A stretch of DNA of 64,000 bases from Phoebastria nigripes (GCA_035582835.1 JAYKAV010002792.1:685663-749662), one strand, 5' to 3'. Shown: positions 1-11,779, counted from the first letter of the stretch. The notes: generated from the sequence alone by a model not told the origin. Program-made: numbers and translations.

Positions 1-1497
1 CTTGAACAGCTAAAGACAGAAAGTGCTGAACTAGAAAAGAACTGTGTAAAACTATAAGATGCAAAGGAATTAGTCTAAATCATGCTAAGAATTAAATAGC
101 CATTTTCAGTCAACTCTGCAGTTATCTTGCAGACAGGACTATGACTTCTTTGTTAGACTATTTTTAAAATTAAATTAATGTGGAATGTTTTCTGTTTCTA
201 GTTACTTGGGGCTTTGCTTTTATTTTACCTTCTTTCACCTCTTCTTCCTTCTGAATACCTAGAATCTCAACCCTCTTTTTCTTCTTTGCAATTTATATCT
301 ACATACTTTGTCTCCCTAAACCAGCAAATATCCCACTCGTGGTACATCCCACTCCAGAAAAGATACTGAAGCTCAGTGCTATTCCATTTGTTCTACTGCT
401 TTAGTTTTTATTCTTTTTCTTCTATGCTCTACGCAGTCCGGGAGAGGATCAAGAAAATGACAGGTCAGGAAGCAGTTACTTAGAGTAAATAAAAGAACAG
501 CAATAAAAGCATTCCTTGATGGACTGAGTCCAGTAAAGCTAGGTTTTAGTCAATTATGTGTCTTTTTTGTTGACAATCCCATGAACAACAACAACGAAAG
601 CACTACCTTTGATGGCATGGAATTTTAATGTATAGCTGCAATGGGCAAGTGTTATTCGATGCTATGAAGAATGTTTTTTAAAGAAAGGCTAAATGTTTAT
701 CAGGATTTGTACTGATCAATAGAGCTTTTTACTTTTAGATTATTCTCCTAGACTGGTGGTAATAAAGACAGGCGGCAACTTGAAGGTGATGTAAATTCTA
801 ATTGTTCTCGGTATTAATTTTAGAAATTCAAAACATTTTGATCTGCTGTACACCTTGGGATTAAAAAAAAAAAAAAAGTCTTGCTTTTTGTGAAGATTTC
901 CTTTAGAATTAGAGAAAGTAACCCTTCTTATATTTAATTAAATTTCGAAAAATACCAGTGCATTCTAATTGGTATTTTGGACATATAAATTTATTGGTTT
1001 GTTTTGGGTTTTTTTAGGGTTTTTTTTGTCCTTTTTCTCCAAAGAACAGCTATGCTTGGTTAACCTGGCTGGGGCAGTGGCTATATGGCTAGACTTCTAC
1101 ACTTGATACTGTTATTTGGTCAAAGCTGAGATTTTAATAGCCAGGTTAGTGAAGGTAGGATTAAAATTCAGTTATGAAACAAATTTTGAAATTCAGGCTT
1201 TCAGAAAACAACATGTGAAATGGAAGCCTGCCTATAATGAACATATGGAATGTTTATATACGTGTGTTTCGGCATAATATGCATTTTTAAAGGAGTGTAT
1301 AATCAGATTAATAGAAATTTTAATGCATCTATTTACGACCTTAGCATTTTGTATCTTTACGTAAAAGCATCCATACTAAGCTTTTTCCATCATATAAGAC
1401 ACATAAGAGTCTGACTGATCTCAGTAAGAACAAAGTTTGAACAAATTCAGTTGTGAATTTGAATGTGAATGTCACCAAGTTTGAAATGGCTACACTT
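1..1497. other. AT-rich non-coding stretch, no gene seen
   Basis: AT-rich sequence with short A and T runs (for example A15 near 865 and T-rich runs near 1010). No long open frame on either strand, no recognisable repeat family and no RNA gene. Could be intron or intergenic DNA. Confidence 0.6.
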
Positions 1498-2037
1498 ATA
1501 GGATCATAAGATCATAGGATAATTCCAGCTGGAAGGGAGCTCAGGAGTCTCAGTCCAACCTCCTGCTCACTGCAGGGCCAGCTCTGAGGTCTGGCCTGTT
1601 TGCTCAGGGCTTTGTCCAGCTGGGTCTTGAAAACCTCCACAGCTGGAGACTGCACAGCCTCTCTGGACAGCCTGTCCCACTGCTGGGCTGTCTTCAGGGA
1701 GAAAAAGCTTCTCCCTATATCCAGTCAGAACCTGTCTTGTTCCAGTTCATGGCAGTTATTTTTTGTCCTCTCATGGTGCACCAGTGTCAAGAGCTCATCT
1801 CTGTCTTCTCAATAGCCTCCCCACAGGCACTGAGGGGCTGCTGTAAGGTTCCCCTGAAAGCATCCCTTCACCAGGCTGAGCCAGCCCTGGTCATACAGCC
1901 TCTCCCCACAGGGCAAGCACTACAGCCCGCCCCCCCCCCCCCCCCCCCCCNCCCATGTCGTGGTGGCTCTCTCCTGAACTTATTCTAGTTAGCCGAAGTC
2001 TTTCTTGCACTGGGGCCCTGAATACCACCATATTCAG
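1498..2037 (-). mobile_element. CR1 LINE, old 3'-end fragment
   Basis: Read on the minus strand this ends at 1498 in degenerate copies of the CR1 terminal repeat (GGATCATAAGATCATAGG on the plus strand), preceded by the typical CR1 3' region (AGTCCAACCTCCTGCTC and CCTGTCCCACTGCTGGGC on the plus strand). Homology fades after the segment TTCTTGCACTGGGGCCC near 2030. It is strongly 5'-truncated, as most CR1 copies are, and diverged enough to contain no open frame. It belongs to an older subfamily than the copies at 43-51 kb, whose 3' region differs. A poly-C run interrupts it at 1930-1954. The outer boundary at 2037 is approximate. Confidence 0.85.
1930..1954. repeat. Poly-C run with one N
   Basis: About 24 C residues with a single N at 1951, inside the CR1 fragment. 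The N marks sequencing or assembly uncertainty, so the true length is unknown. Confidence 0.9.
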
Positions 2038-5000
2038 GAGCAGTTCTTGATGCCAGGGATGTACTCCTGCTGTGTCCTGTCCCTGTTCTGGAGATCCCCC
2101 AGGGAAGCACTAGCTGTAATTCTTCACAACCTGGAAACCAAAAAAACTGTTATGATCACGTGCTGGTCTGAACACCACATGGACTGGAGTCTCATGCAGC
2201 TGGCATACAAAGTTCTGTACAGATGTAGATTTAACCCGAGTACCAACATATTCCTTTGGCATTTTTCTTCCCAGATATTATTGTACAACTGAAATACTAG
2301 GATAATGAAGTCAATTAAGTTAATTAAGCATGTAAAACAATATCTGTATCGGGGTTTTACGTATGTTACATTCAAAATGTTTTTGTGAAGATTAATAGAC
2401 AGTTTTTGCCTGCGTTGGCCCCCCAACTATCTGTGGGTAGGTCTACATTGCAATCCAGGATGTCTAGTTCCTTGCAGATATGATTGCTCAAGTTAACATT
2501 AGCCCATCCATGTCAGCTTCTGGTATGGCAAGAGGTACTTCAGCTATGCAAAGGGCATGACCCCTACCATATCAAGCTTCAGTACACTGATATTCAAAGC
2601 TATAAGATTAAAATATGTCTACATGTGCTGTGCTCTGAGGTATAGGATGGACAGTTTTAAATCCCTGCATGACATCAGTGTCAGAATGGCACATGGCTTC
2701 ATTAACAAATTTATATCATTTGTCAGCATCCCCCAAGCACTGTTTTAACAAAGATGGATCTCTGAGAGACACCTGACTCTTTACCCTCTTCTACTACACT
2801 CTGGGGGCAGAAGGATGTTCAGACTCCCATTCACTACCCAGAGCAATAGTGGCACAATCTCATCAGAGCACCGTCAGTTCCTTAGGACTCCCTGGCTCCA
2901 AATGCTATTCCAATACTGCATATAGTATAATACTATATCCTACAGTACTACATAGTATGGTACTAACATCCTGCAGGTCTGTGAGCTTGTCTCTGCCATG
3001 TTCTGTGGCACAGCAGAGAACCATCTCCCCCATCAATGCTGGGACTGCCTCCTTCCCCTTTCTGTGCTGCAGCTGAAAAGAAGGAGGCAAAGAGGTGTAA
3101 GAAGAGGTGCATTCCCAACCGCTGCAGAGGTGCATGCCAAGAGAGCAGCTACTGTTGTATGGTTGTTCTCCCTCAGAGAACCTAGTCCGGGGAGTGAATA
3201 TAAGTACTTTCAGAGTCTGTATAGACCAAAGGTCCTTCTTTGGCCACTTACCATCCTGCTGCTGGTGGTAGCCAAAGGCAGGTAATTAGGGACAATTTTA
3301 ATAAACAGGGAATTATTTGAAACCTTCCTCTATCATTCCTGTTCAGCAAAAAATACTTCAGGAATTTTCTGAACTAGACAATGCATCTGGACCATCATGT
3401 TTAATAGTCACTGATAGACCATCCTCTGTTTGTTTAATGTCTTTTAAAACACATTTATTCTTTTGTTTTCCACAACATCCATTTAAAATGAGCTCCACAA
3501 TTTAGTTATGTTTGTTTGATATAGCTGCCTGTCCCCAGATATCTTCCTACTCCACAGTTATTCAGAATTTCCTGCTGACATTAGCTATGCAGCTGATAAT
3601 CACAGAGGAGTAAAAGGCATTGGTAGTGACAGTTAAAACTGAGCATTGGAAGTTATTGCATTTTACCAGTGGGGGCAAAAAGGCCCACAAAACCCAAGAA
3701 ATATTATTTCTGCTTATCTTAGAATACTGTAGGCACAGAACGTTTAAATACAGATTGTGAAAACGATTGCAGGTGATGGGGACTCTTTTCAATTCAACAT
3801 GTATTGTTTAACTAATGTTATCAAATAGTGCAGCCTGGAGATCTAATTGGGACAGATCACTGTATTTTTTATGCTAAGCTTGAAATATGTTCCACAGAAT
3901 CAAAAGTTCAATTTCTGATAGTGCTTGTTTAACCTAGCAATTTAACTGAGGCAGAAAAAACTGAATAGCATGCAGTTTACTGTGTTATGGGTCTTTTAAA
4001 TAAGACCTCTATGATTTTTTATTTTATGTGGTCATAAAAAAGATCCCATAGCTGTTCTTTGTAGCTGATGGAATTTACTCTGCTCTTCTTGGAAAAATTT
4101 TCTCTCCTTTTAGCATTATGAAACACAGTTCACACAGCTCAGCTGCTGCCCTCTAATTCCAGAAGGGGATATACTTCTTCAGCTCCATATGTTTATTGTA
4201 CATAAAAGATTTGCTGACCTTTGTGACACAAAAAGATTTTAAATATAAGCTAATATATTTATAATAGTTGTGTGAACTAGTAAATGATTTTGAAACACCA
4301 CCAGTGATTCAGGATACTGAACCATACCGTAATTTTGTCAAATGAGTCGTTATCTAAAAACCACAGTCTGAACTGACATTCCATAATAGGATGACTGAAT
4401 CTGGCAAGGTAAATGGTTAGGTATTTAGCTGGGCATAACTACAGCTCCCTGATCTTGGATGCCATATCCAGCAGAACTTTAAGGAGACTGAGGTCTATGC
4501 TATCATTTCCAGAGCATCACCTGTAATGGAAAATAACAGGAGTGCTTCATTGCTACCTTGTGTAATGGTAACGTTGCTCTGTACTGTTTCTTGGCCTCCA
4601 TGTTCTTTAGAATGTGATGAGCAACTAACCCTAAAGCAGGACACAGAAATGTTGTCAACTCAGCTATTGAGTTTTATTCTTACATGAAAAGAATACTTTC
4701 ATGTCCCATAGCTTCAAGTCCTGTAGCTTCAAGTCACTTCATTTCCTTGACAAGAAACTCAGTCTTTGACCAGAGAAACCTTGTAAAAAAATAGCAGGTT
4801 TTCATTAGTTTTCAATTCTGACTAATTGGCTTTTCCTTATGAAAAGATGTTAAAGCAAATATATTTCACCAAGATCTGCTAAACAGAAAGGATTCATACT
4901 ACTCACATTGCCAAATTACATAGAGCACATATGTCAACATGTAACATGTAATAACTGAGATGGGCTTAGACAGAAATGCACTTTACCAAACAAGCACCTC

Positions 5001-6593
5001 CTAATTTTTCTGTATGTACTGATTTATACATAGTATTGATTTTATTCTGAGCAAAATATCCTTAGCTGTCCCTATACAAATTTCAGCTCTCTAGTGAATA
5101 TGTCATACCAGTTAGAAAATTTTTGTTTTCTACCTAGATGCAGTGATATCCTTGGGTAAACAACAGTGAGAGTTTACAAAGAATCCAAATGAAAAATAGC
5201 CAGAAATTGACAGCTTGAACACCCTCCTTGCTAATTGCTGCCATCACAAATTAATAGAAGTCTTTTAAATCTCCTGACAGTGGTTATGTAACATTCTGTG
5301 GTTAAGGGAACTCGAGGCAGTACATAACAGATGCCATCATTAATATGCAACTGCATATGCTTCCAGTACACAAGTTTTTGTGAGCCTTTTTTTTCTTTCC
5401 ATCCTCATTTTTTTTCTTTGCTATTTGAAAATAATTCTTTAAAATTCTTAGTTTCTGCTTTTCCACCCAGGTGTTTTAAAGTGAACTGTTTTACCCCTTT
5501 GCCTTTTTCCATGAAGGAGCATGTTTGGACAGTACTCCAGAGATATGCTAAGTATCTATTCTTAGTAGAACCAGAATTAGTTATAATTTAACAGATTGTG
5601 TATGATGAACAAATTATCTTTTACTGGGTCTTTTTTCCCTCCCTTTTTCCTAAGAAACTTAGAAAACAAAATAAAACTTTGGGAAACCAAGTGCTCTGTT
5701 ATGCCTGCTGAATTTCAGCCTCTTTCTTTGTCAAGGCTCAAAACCTATCTTGAACTTCTGAGTTCTGTTTCATCATGGAATTCATTTTTTCTTCTTGCAA
5801 ATCTTTAACGATTTCATTTTAAATAAAAGCAACTGATACACTTATTGTGTGACCTGACTATGCACATGAAAAGCCACCCAAAGCAATACATGTGTCCTCA
5901 CTTTCTTTCCAGTGCCAATAATTAGGTATGACAATGGAAAGAGAGACCAATTAACAAAGGTTAATATAAAACTGTATATGAACAAGAGATTACTGTCACA
6001 AATTTTATTCATTTTCCACTTCTTCCTTTCTTTATATACCTTTTGTCCTGTCCCCTCTCTTCATCTCTCCATCCCTTCTTTCCCTATGAATGAGGACATC
6101 TTCAACATTAGTTTGTGATGGTCTTCTTTCACTCCTCACCCTTAGCTCTTCTCTCCCACTAACCAGGACAGCAGGAGTCTAAAACAAGGCAGTCTAAAAG
6201 CGCCTTCATGACAAGGATACACGTAACATCTTTCTCTCTCACAGATCACAGCTTGGTCTCCTCTGTCCCTTTGTATCTCTCAACAGTCTCCAACAGGGAA
6301 TTGATGTCACTTCTCCTGGTGAAAAACAGTTGATATACATCTGCCTTAGGGACTTGGGGCTTATGCCTGCATCACTGATGGGCGTGTGACTGAGCATCAG
6401 TGAATCATGGAGAGGACATCTCCGGAAAGAGAACTGCACAGCAGCACACATGAAAGATTTCCACCTTGCACATAGTCACAGGTTCAGGGTCTCTCAAGTC
6501 ACCAGAGCTGGTCTGCTCTTTTCATCTTACCTGAATGGTGTGAGGGAGACTACATGAGTGGTGGCTTGGAAAGGAGATTATATAAGGTGAAAG
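2038..6593. other. Non-coding stretch, no gene seen
   Basis: AT-rich sequence without a convincing coding frame, RNA gene or recognisable transposon. It holds a short AT hairpin at 2920-2938 and pyrimidine-rich patches around 5390-5420 and 6005-6090. The somewhat GC-richer part from 6120 to 6590 abuts the 3' end of the decayed CR1 that follows and may include unrecognisable CR1 sequence. Confidence 0.5.
2920..2938. repeat. Short AT-rich inverted repeat
   Basis: Nine-base perfect arms ATATAGTAT and ATACTATAT around a one-base spacer. The related words TAGTACTA and CATAGTATGG follow directly. Short AT palindromes are expected by chance in this composition; no role is inferred. Confidence 0.6.
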
Positions 6594-6913
6594 TCACAAT
6601 ACAGCAATATGGCAGCCACTTCTCTTTCTCACTAAGAGAATCAAATGATTGTTGTTAAGTGATAAAAGATCCCCTTCAGCCAGATCCCAGCCTGTGCTGC
6701 TGCTTGGGATTATTCTGTTCCAGGTGTGCAAGGCTTGTGTTTCTCTGTAATACTTCATGCAACTCTTGTTGGCGCAATTATGCAGCCTGTTGTAGTCTCT
6801 CTGCATGCTGACTCTTCCTTCCACCACATCTGCCTGTCCTGCCACTTCAGTGTCATCCACAAACCTGATGAGTGTGAATTCAGTCCCATCATCAAGATCA
6901 TTTACAAAGACAC
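6594..6913 (-). pseudogene. CR1 reverse transcriptase fragment with FVDD box (older copy)
   Basis: The minus-strand translation reads FVNDLDDGTEFTL then RFVDDTEVAGQAD, which matches the CR1 reverse transcriptase around its catalytic box (F-A-D-D in active copies). It continues through a decayed QRD-x-x-RL helix segment and CMKYYRETQALH, and becomes unrecognisable after about 100 residues. The two catalytic aspartates of the box survive, although the alanine has become valine. It is the direct continuation of the RT sequence that ends at 7671, on the far side of the younger CR1. The RT would act at the nicked target site, copying CR1 RNA; this fragment cannot be functional. Confidence 0.8.
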
Positions 6914-7670
6914 TCATAGAATCATAGAATCATTTAGGTCGGAAAAGACCTTTAAGATCATCAAGTCCAACCGTTAAACTAGCACTGCCAAGCCCACCAC
7001 TAAACCACGTCCCTAAGCAACACATTTACACGTCTTTTAAATACCTCCAGGGATGGTGACTCAACCACTTCCCTGGGCAGCCTGTTCCAATGCTTCATAA
7101 CCCTTTCAGTGAAGAAACTTCTCCTAATATCCAATCTCCCCTGGTGCAACTTGAGGCCATTTCCTCTTGTCCTATTGCTTGTTACTTAAGAGACAGACAC
7201 CCACCTCGCTGCAACCTCCTTTCAGGTAGTTGTAGAGAGCGATAAGGTCTCCCCTGAGCCTCCTCTTCTCCAGACTAAACAGTCCCAGTTCCCTCAGCCG
7301 CTCCTCATAAGACTTGCTCTCCAGACCCTTCACCAGCTTCNTTGCCCTTCTCTGGACACACTCCAGCACCTCAATGTCTTTCTTGTAGTGAGGGGCCCAA
7401 AACTGAACACAGTATTCAAGATGTGGCCTCACCAGTGCCGAGTACAGGGGCATAATCACTTCCCTACTCTTGCTGGCCACACTATTTCTGATACAGGCCA
7501 GGATGCCGTTGGCCTTCTTGGCCACCTGGGCACACTGCCAGCTCATATTCAGCCGGCTGTCAACCAGCACCCCCAGGCCCTTTTCCGACAGCCAGCTTTC
7601 CAGCCACTCTTCCCCCAGCCTGTAGCGTTGCATGGGGTTGTTGTGACCCAAGTGCTGGACCCAGCACAGA
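6914..7670 (-). mobile_element. Younger 5'-truncated CR1 nested in the older CR1
   Basis: The plus strand starts with TCATAGAATCATAGAATCAT, the reverse complement of the CR1 terminal repeat, then GGTCGGAAAAGACC and AAGTCCAACC, the typical CR1 3' end. The coding part ends with the segment reading [17 protein letters not shown], so the copy is truncated downstream of the catalytic FADD box. It resembles the copies at 43.3, 45.5 and 51.2 kb closely but with more changes. No target-site duplication is visible, as is usual for CR1. Both sides are flanked by the older CR1, with only a few codons of it missing between the flanks. Confidence 0.85.
7172..7651 (-). pseudogene. CR1 reverse transcriptase C-terminal remnant (nested copy)
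   Basis: An open stretch of about 159 codons covers the part after the RT palm: [19 protein letters not shown], the [13 protein letters not shown] segment, [20 protein letters not shown], and [17 protein letters not shown]. It ends early in LLSNKQ where young relatives continue for about 60 residues to ALRDMV, so a frameshift or stop has cut it. One N at 7341 leaves a residue undefined. No catalytic residues are included, so it encodes nothing active. I assign no translation start because it is a fragment fixed by 5' truncation. Confidence 0.8.
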
Positions 7671-8300
7671 AACTCCTGGGGAACTCCACATCTGATCTCT
7701 GCCAGTGGGAGTTTGAGCTTTTCACCACCACCCTCTGAGCTTGGTAATTTAGGTCAGTTTCTACCCAAATAGTGGTCCATCTGTCCAGCAGAGAGCTTGA
7801 CACCTTGTCTATAGGGATGTTGTGGGAGATCGTGTCAAAAACCTTGCTAAAATCAAGGCAGATGACATCCATGGCTCTACCCTCATCCACTCAGCAAGTT
7901 GTTTCATCTGAGAAGGCAACCAGGTTGGTCAAGTACAATTTAATCTTGGTAAATCCCTATCAGCTTCTCTCAGTCACCTTCTTGTACTTCATGTTTCTGG
8001 GAGGTCCTTTTCTGAGGACCTCTTCCTTAATTTTCCCAGGAACTGAAGTAAAGGTGTCTGTCTGCAGTTTCTCTGATCTTTTTTTTTTCTCAGTGTTTGT
8101 AATTGGGCAAAATATTTGCCCTTTTCTGATTACTTGGACTTGTCTGATCCCTGTGGCTTTTAAAAAATGATTGATAGGAATTATTTTGTCATCATGTCAG
8201 CCAACACTCTCAGCACTCTTGGATACATCCTGTCAGGTCTCATGAATTTTTCTATGTCTACTGTGTACAGATGGTCCCTAACTCAGCCCTTCTCTACCAT
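7671..8300 (-). pseudogene. CR1 reverse transcriptase N-terminal part (older copy)
   Basis: Minus-strand reading gives KFMRPDRMYPRVLR (family form: G-P-D-G-I-H-P-R-V-L-R) near 8250-8200, then the VPGK region near 8035. VICLDFSKVFDTISHN, the RT block with the first catalytic aspartate, lies at 7817-7890, and [14 protein letters not shown] leads to a decayed S-G-V-P-Q-G-type block ending at 7671. Reading frame changes several times, and about 7900-8200 is heavily diverged. The next expected residues are found at 6913, beyond the younger CR1. Confidence 0.75.
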
Positions 8301-9034
8301 CAGTGGTTCCCCATTTCCTTTGTTACTGTTCCTTGGTGTTAGAGACCTGGGACTGAAAACTGAGATCAATGAGGCAATTACTATCTGGGTCCCTGCTGTG
8401 ACGTTTGTGACTAACTTGCCAGCCTCATTTGACAGGCATATATCTTCCTTGTATTTTTGCTTCCTACTAACATATCTACGGATGACTTTCATGTTATTCT
8501 TGATATCTCTTGCCAGTTTGAGCTGCAGCAGAGCTTCTGCTCTCCTCACTACACTGCTGCACACTTGTGTGATATTTTTATGTTGCCCTTCCAGAGTCTC
8601 TACCCTTTTCCATCTCCCAGGTGTTTCTTTTCTGCATCGGTAGTGTACTGTTTACCCATGCTGGTATCTGGCTGCACCAGTCTTTTCACACTGAGGGGGA
8701 AGGACTGCCGTTGTGCTTGGAGAAGGCTGTCTCTGAAAATCTGCCTGCACTCCCAAGCCCATTTGCCCTCCAAGGCAGACTTGCAGGAATTCCCTCTTCA
8801 TTATTCCCTGAGCAAGTTGAGATCTGCTCTTCTCAAGGTCTTTGTTTGGTCCTTGTCTTCCTCACCCTTAGGATCTTAAACTTCACAACTTTGTGATCAC
8901 CACATTGCCAAAGCTGCCGTTTATACTCAAGTGTCTAAACAAATCTTCCTTACTTGTACATAGTTCTAGAAGAGCACCACTCCTACCTAATAAGCATAAT
9001 CCTAATAAGGATTTTTTTTTTTTTTAAGTTGTCC

Positions 9035-9540
9035 TCAGTACATTCCAGAAATCTGCGTTACTTGTGTACTGCTGTGTTGCTTTCCAGCAAATACCAGAGT
9101 GGTTGAAGTCACTGTGAGAACCAGGGCCAGGAGGTCTGAAGCCTCTTTGAGGTGTCTGAAGAAGGCTCTTCTTCCTGATCCAGCAGTCTGTAGCAGACAC
9201 CTACCACAAGGTCTCACTGGATAGTAGTTCCTCTCATTTGGACCCAAAGGCACTCTGCAGAGCACAGCTAACATCTGTGCACTCAGACTGCTCTTCTACA
9301 GAGAGTGGAAGCCCTCCTCCTCTTTTACCCTTTCTATCTTTCCAGAGTGGCTTGTACCTGTCCATTGAAGGAGTCCCATCACATGAGCTAACCCATCAAT
9401 TTTCTTTAATTCCTAAAGCATTGTAACTGTGGGACGGCATGTGTAATTGTATTTATTCTAGTCTGTTCTTGCGAGTGTAAGTATTGCTGTACAGATGTGA
9501 GATGATGTGCCCATGTGCCCCTGGACTCTACAGGGAGTGT
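9035..9540 (-). pseudogene. CR1 endonuclease (APE-type) remnant, older copy
   Basis: Across several frames the minus strand reads HLYSNTYTRKNRLE, then DGTPSMDRYKPLW, DRKGKRGGGLPL, VGVCYRLLDQEEEP and RRFLECTE. These line up with the start and middle of the CR1 ORF2 apurinic-like endonuclease, including the family's G-K-R-G-G-G and G-V-C-Y-R-P-P blocks. The enzyme nicks target DNA to prime reverse transcription. Stops and frameshifts are frequent, and no catalytic set can be confirmed. Continuation toward the reverse transcriptase is visible from 8900 to 8300 (plus-strand TCACAACTTTGTGATCACCA corresponds to the SDHE-like block). Confidence 0.7.
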
Positions 9541-9639
9541 GGGAGCATTCCCATGGCTCTGTTTCTCACATGTTTTCACCCTGTACCCTCTTGCTTCCTG
9601 GCTTTGGAGAGCACTCCCCATGAAACCAAGTTTTAACCC

Positions 9640-10060
9640 TACCTTGTTAAGTTAGCCATCCCATTGGGAAAGATGTCTTGGCAGGAACCTTTGAATTGTC
9701 TTCAAAGAGCATCTCATGGTCATGGGGGCTGAAGACCTTCCTGCAACACCAGTCATGCAGCCAGGTGCTGACTGTATGATATGCCTGCTCCTGCCTGTAC
9801 CCTTGCCTTGCACTGGCAGGATTGACAGAAAACAACCCAAGCTCCTATACCCTTTGCTTTAGCCCTTGGAGCGCTGTAGTTCTGCTTGATCTTTTGTGGC
9901 TCGCTCTTTGCAGTATCATTAGCATCCACATGGAGGAAGAGGAAGAGTAGTAGTATCTGAGCTTGAGGAGTTTTAGCAATCTCTCTATGTTATGCAGGAT
10001 TTTGACTCCAGGCAAGCAGCAAACTTCCCCTGACTGCATGTCAGGTCAACAGGTGGGTGC
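9640..10060 (-). pseudogene. CR1 ORF1 esterase-domain remnant, older copy
   Basis: The minus strand reads SGEVCCLPGVKI, then a decayed LLLFLFLHVDANDTAKSEP, VFSVNPASARQGYRQ and STWLHDWCCRKVFSPHDHE. This aligns with the CR1 ORF1 SGNH-type esterase at 47.25-47.77 kb (REVCCLPGA and NTWLRGWCHRQNFGFFDHG there). The A-N-D in HVDANDTA corresponds to block III (usually G-x-N-D) of SGNH hydrolases. The block I G-D-S motif is not intact: the expected position near 10075 reads IGNRALLSVGY. Multiple frameshifts make this a fossil. In CR1 the ORF1 protein is thought to bind the element's RNA; the esterase's role is not settled. Confidence 0.7.
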
Positions 10061-10710
10061 CTCAGTATCCCACAGAAAGGAGTGCCCTGTTACCAATACT
10101 CACCACTTCCTCTCCCTGATGGGTGTGACCTGTTGAGCAGGAGCTTCTGGCCCAGTTATCCTTTGCAGGGGTTACTGTTGTCCTTCCTATTTCCTGCCAG
10201 AACTCCCTGCCTGTTCTTCATCCTAATTTTTCCAGAGGAGGGGAGAACAGCTTCCCTGCTGCCATGGGTCATGAGCTTCTGCGATGCCTTGTTCTGCAAG
10301 TCACTGTCTTTCCCCTCTTTGAGCCATGCCTTTCGTCATCCAATTTTGTCAGCACATTGAGGCATCAACCCTTGACCCTACAGGGTCTCTGCTGACATCC
10401 TATCAATTCCCTTCTCACCCTTTCTGCTGCAGCACAACCTGTTGTGCTCTTCCCACATCTCCTGCACCTGTTGGCTCTGTGATCCATCAGGGCACACATC
10501 TCACAAGTGAGGACCCCATCCTGCTCAGCCCAGGGAGGAGCACCAGGCCCTACCTGCAGGCCTTCACCTCCCTGGCTGCATCCCCCCTCAGGAGCTCTGC
10601 CGGGATTGACCCCTCTGATGTACGAGGGGTCAAACTTTTGACAAGCTGTACAACAATCCTATGGGCTGCATCCAGAGATCCCATTCTCTGTCTTGTCCCC
10701 GCCATGTGAA

Positions 10711-10945
10711 TTCCAACCTGTACGCTACTAAGATACAACTGCCATCAGCTGACAGTGGCCCAAGGAAAGCAAGTACTGGGCCCCTGCATATGCCCTGCCA
10801 AGTGTGGAATAATGGCAGCAGGTGACCCAAACATTCGACTTATATCCATATTTTAAAGAAAGGTACAGCACTGAAGAAGCTTCCAGGGTGTAGTACGGCT
10901 GATATGCAAGGAATCCACGGGAGTTCCCTAGGCCTGTAACCTTAG
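10711..10945. other. Unassigned sequence before the LTR
   Basis: About 235 bases between the last plausible CR1 sequence and the LTR start. No open frame or family is recognised. Together with 11795 onward it is the locus into which the LTR inserted. Confidence 0.4.
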
Positions 10946-11487
10946 ATGTTAACACACCAGGGGAGCTTGGTGTGCCAACTCTAGGAGGAACTGTACAGAG
11001 AGTGGAGCGGAGTGGAGACACCGCGGCCAGGCTCTGTAATATTTGGGAACTTGAAGGTTCGATAAGCTGCATATTCACTAGCCAACGGTCTGTCATGTTT
11101 TGATAACATGCTGTCCTTTTGGTGAACTTCTTTGCATTGTAATACCAAAACACACCTCCATCCCAAAAGTTACCCGACCACACCTCACTGAGCTTGCGCT
11201 TTGAATTCTTTCTGGTCTATACCTTTAAAACGAAGCGAGAAAGCTTTACACCAATCATAACCAAGGTATGTATGACTAGAGTCACTCAAGCTCCACCTAA
11301 AAGGTAAAAAATAATGTAAAAATAGCTTGTGAGAGAAGGAATGTTAGGGAAGATACCATCTTTGTGTACTATTCCAACTTCTGGGATCAGTCGACGGGCT
11401 GAACCTCTCTTCCCCCCCATCGGGACACCTTTGGGTAAGATTCGAACACGTGGTCATACCAAGTGTCTCCCCGGGAAACTTAGAAAT

Positions 11488-11499
11488 CTCTATATAGAG
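11488..11499 (+). promoter_or_regulatory. TATA-like element in the LTR
   Basis: CTCTATATAGAG is a perfect 12-bp palindrome with a TATATA core, placed roughly 300 bases before the LTR end, where a retroviral TATA box is expected. Because it is a palindrome it does not by itself fix direction. Confidence 0.5.
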
Positions 11500-11635
11500 T
11501 CACTTTATATCTTTTAACGTGTTTGTAGTACTCACACTTCTGGCATTTGCACGTGCTTTGTAGGCAGCGAATTTATCACCNGCAATCCAAAGAACCTGTG
11601 TATCTGTTGCTTCAAAAAACTGCGCTACTCATTAA

Positions 11636-11779
11636 TCCGGCCGTGATAGTTCTCATTGAACGCGACCAAACCCTTTGAGTGCGGCCGTGGTAGTTTATAG
11701 AATGCGACCAGACTGAGGAAGTGTATGTCGTTATTTGTGCATCCGTAATCGTGATAGTTCAGTGTACAGAACGCAACCA
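11636..11779 (+). repeat. Three diverged direct repeats in the LTR 3' part
   Basis: Three units share the order CCG, GTGATAGTT (or GTGGTAGTT), about 8-12 bases, then GAACGCGACCA or a one- to two-base variant. They lie at 11636-11668, 11680-11710 and 11742-11779. Spacing between units is unequal (12 and 31 bases), so they are diverged copies and not a perfect satellite. They sit downstream of the TATA element, in the region that would be R/U5. Confidence 0.7.

Larger units (their letters stand above)
6594..10710 (-). mobile_element. Old, long CR1 LINE interrupted by a younger CR1
   Basis: A single minus-strand CR1 can be followed in order, 5' to 3', from about 10.7 kb down to 6.6 kb. It holds an ORF1 esterase remnant (about 10060-9640), the start and middle of the ORF2 endonuclease (about 9540-9040), the segment between endonuclease and reverse transcriptase (8900-8200), reverse transcriptase motifs (8040-7671) and the FVDD catalytic box (6913-6600). 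All parts are full of frameshifts and stops, so the copy is long dead. Its RT region is split by a younger CR1 at 6914-7670. The true CR1 3' end is missing: recognisable sequence stops near 6600, several hundred bases short of where the RT C-terminus and 3' repeat should lie. The 5' limit is uncertain; 10061-10710 is included because it continues at similar composition and has a Cys-rich minus-strand reading that could be the ORF1 N-terminal part. Confidence 0.8.

Noticed and set aside
8167..8643. A 158-codon plus-strand open frame
   Set aside because: It runs antisense to the decayed CR1 endonuclease/RT region and has no domain of its own.
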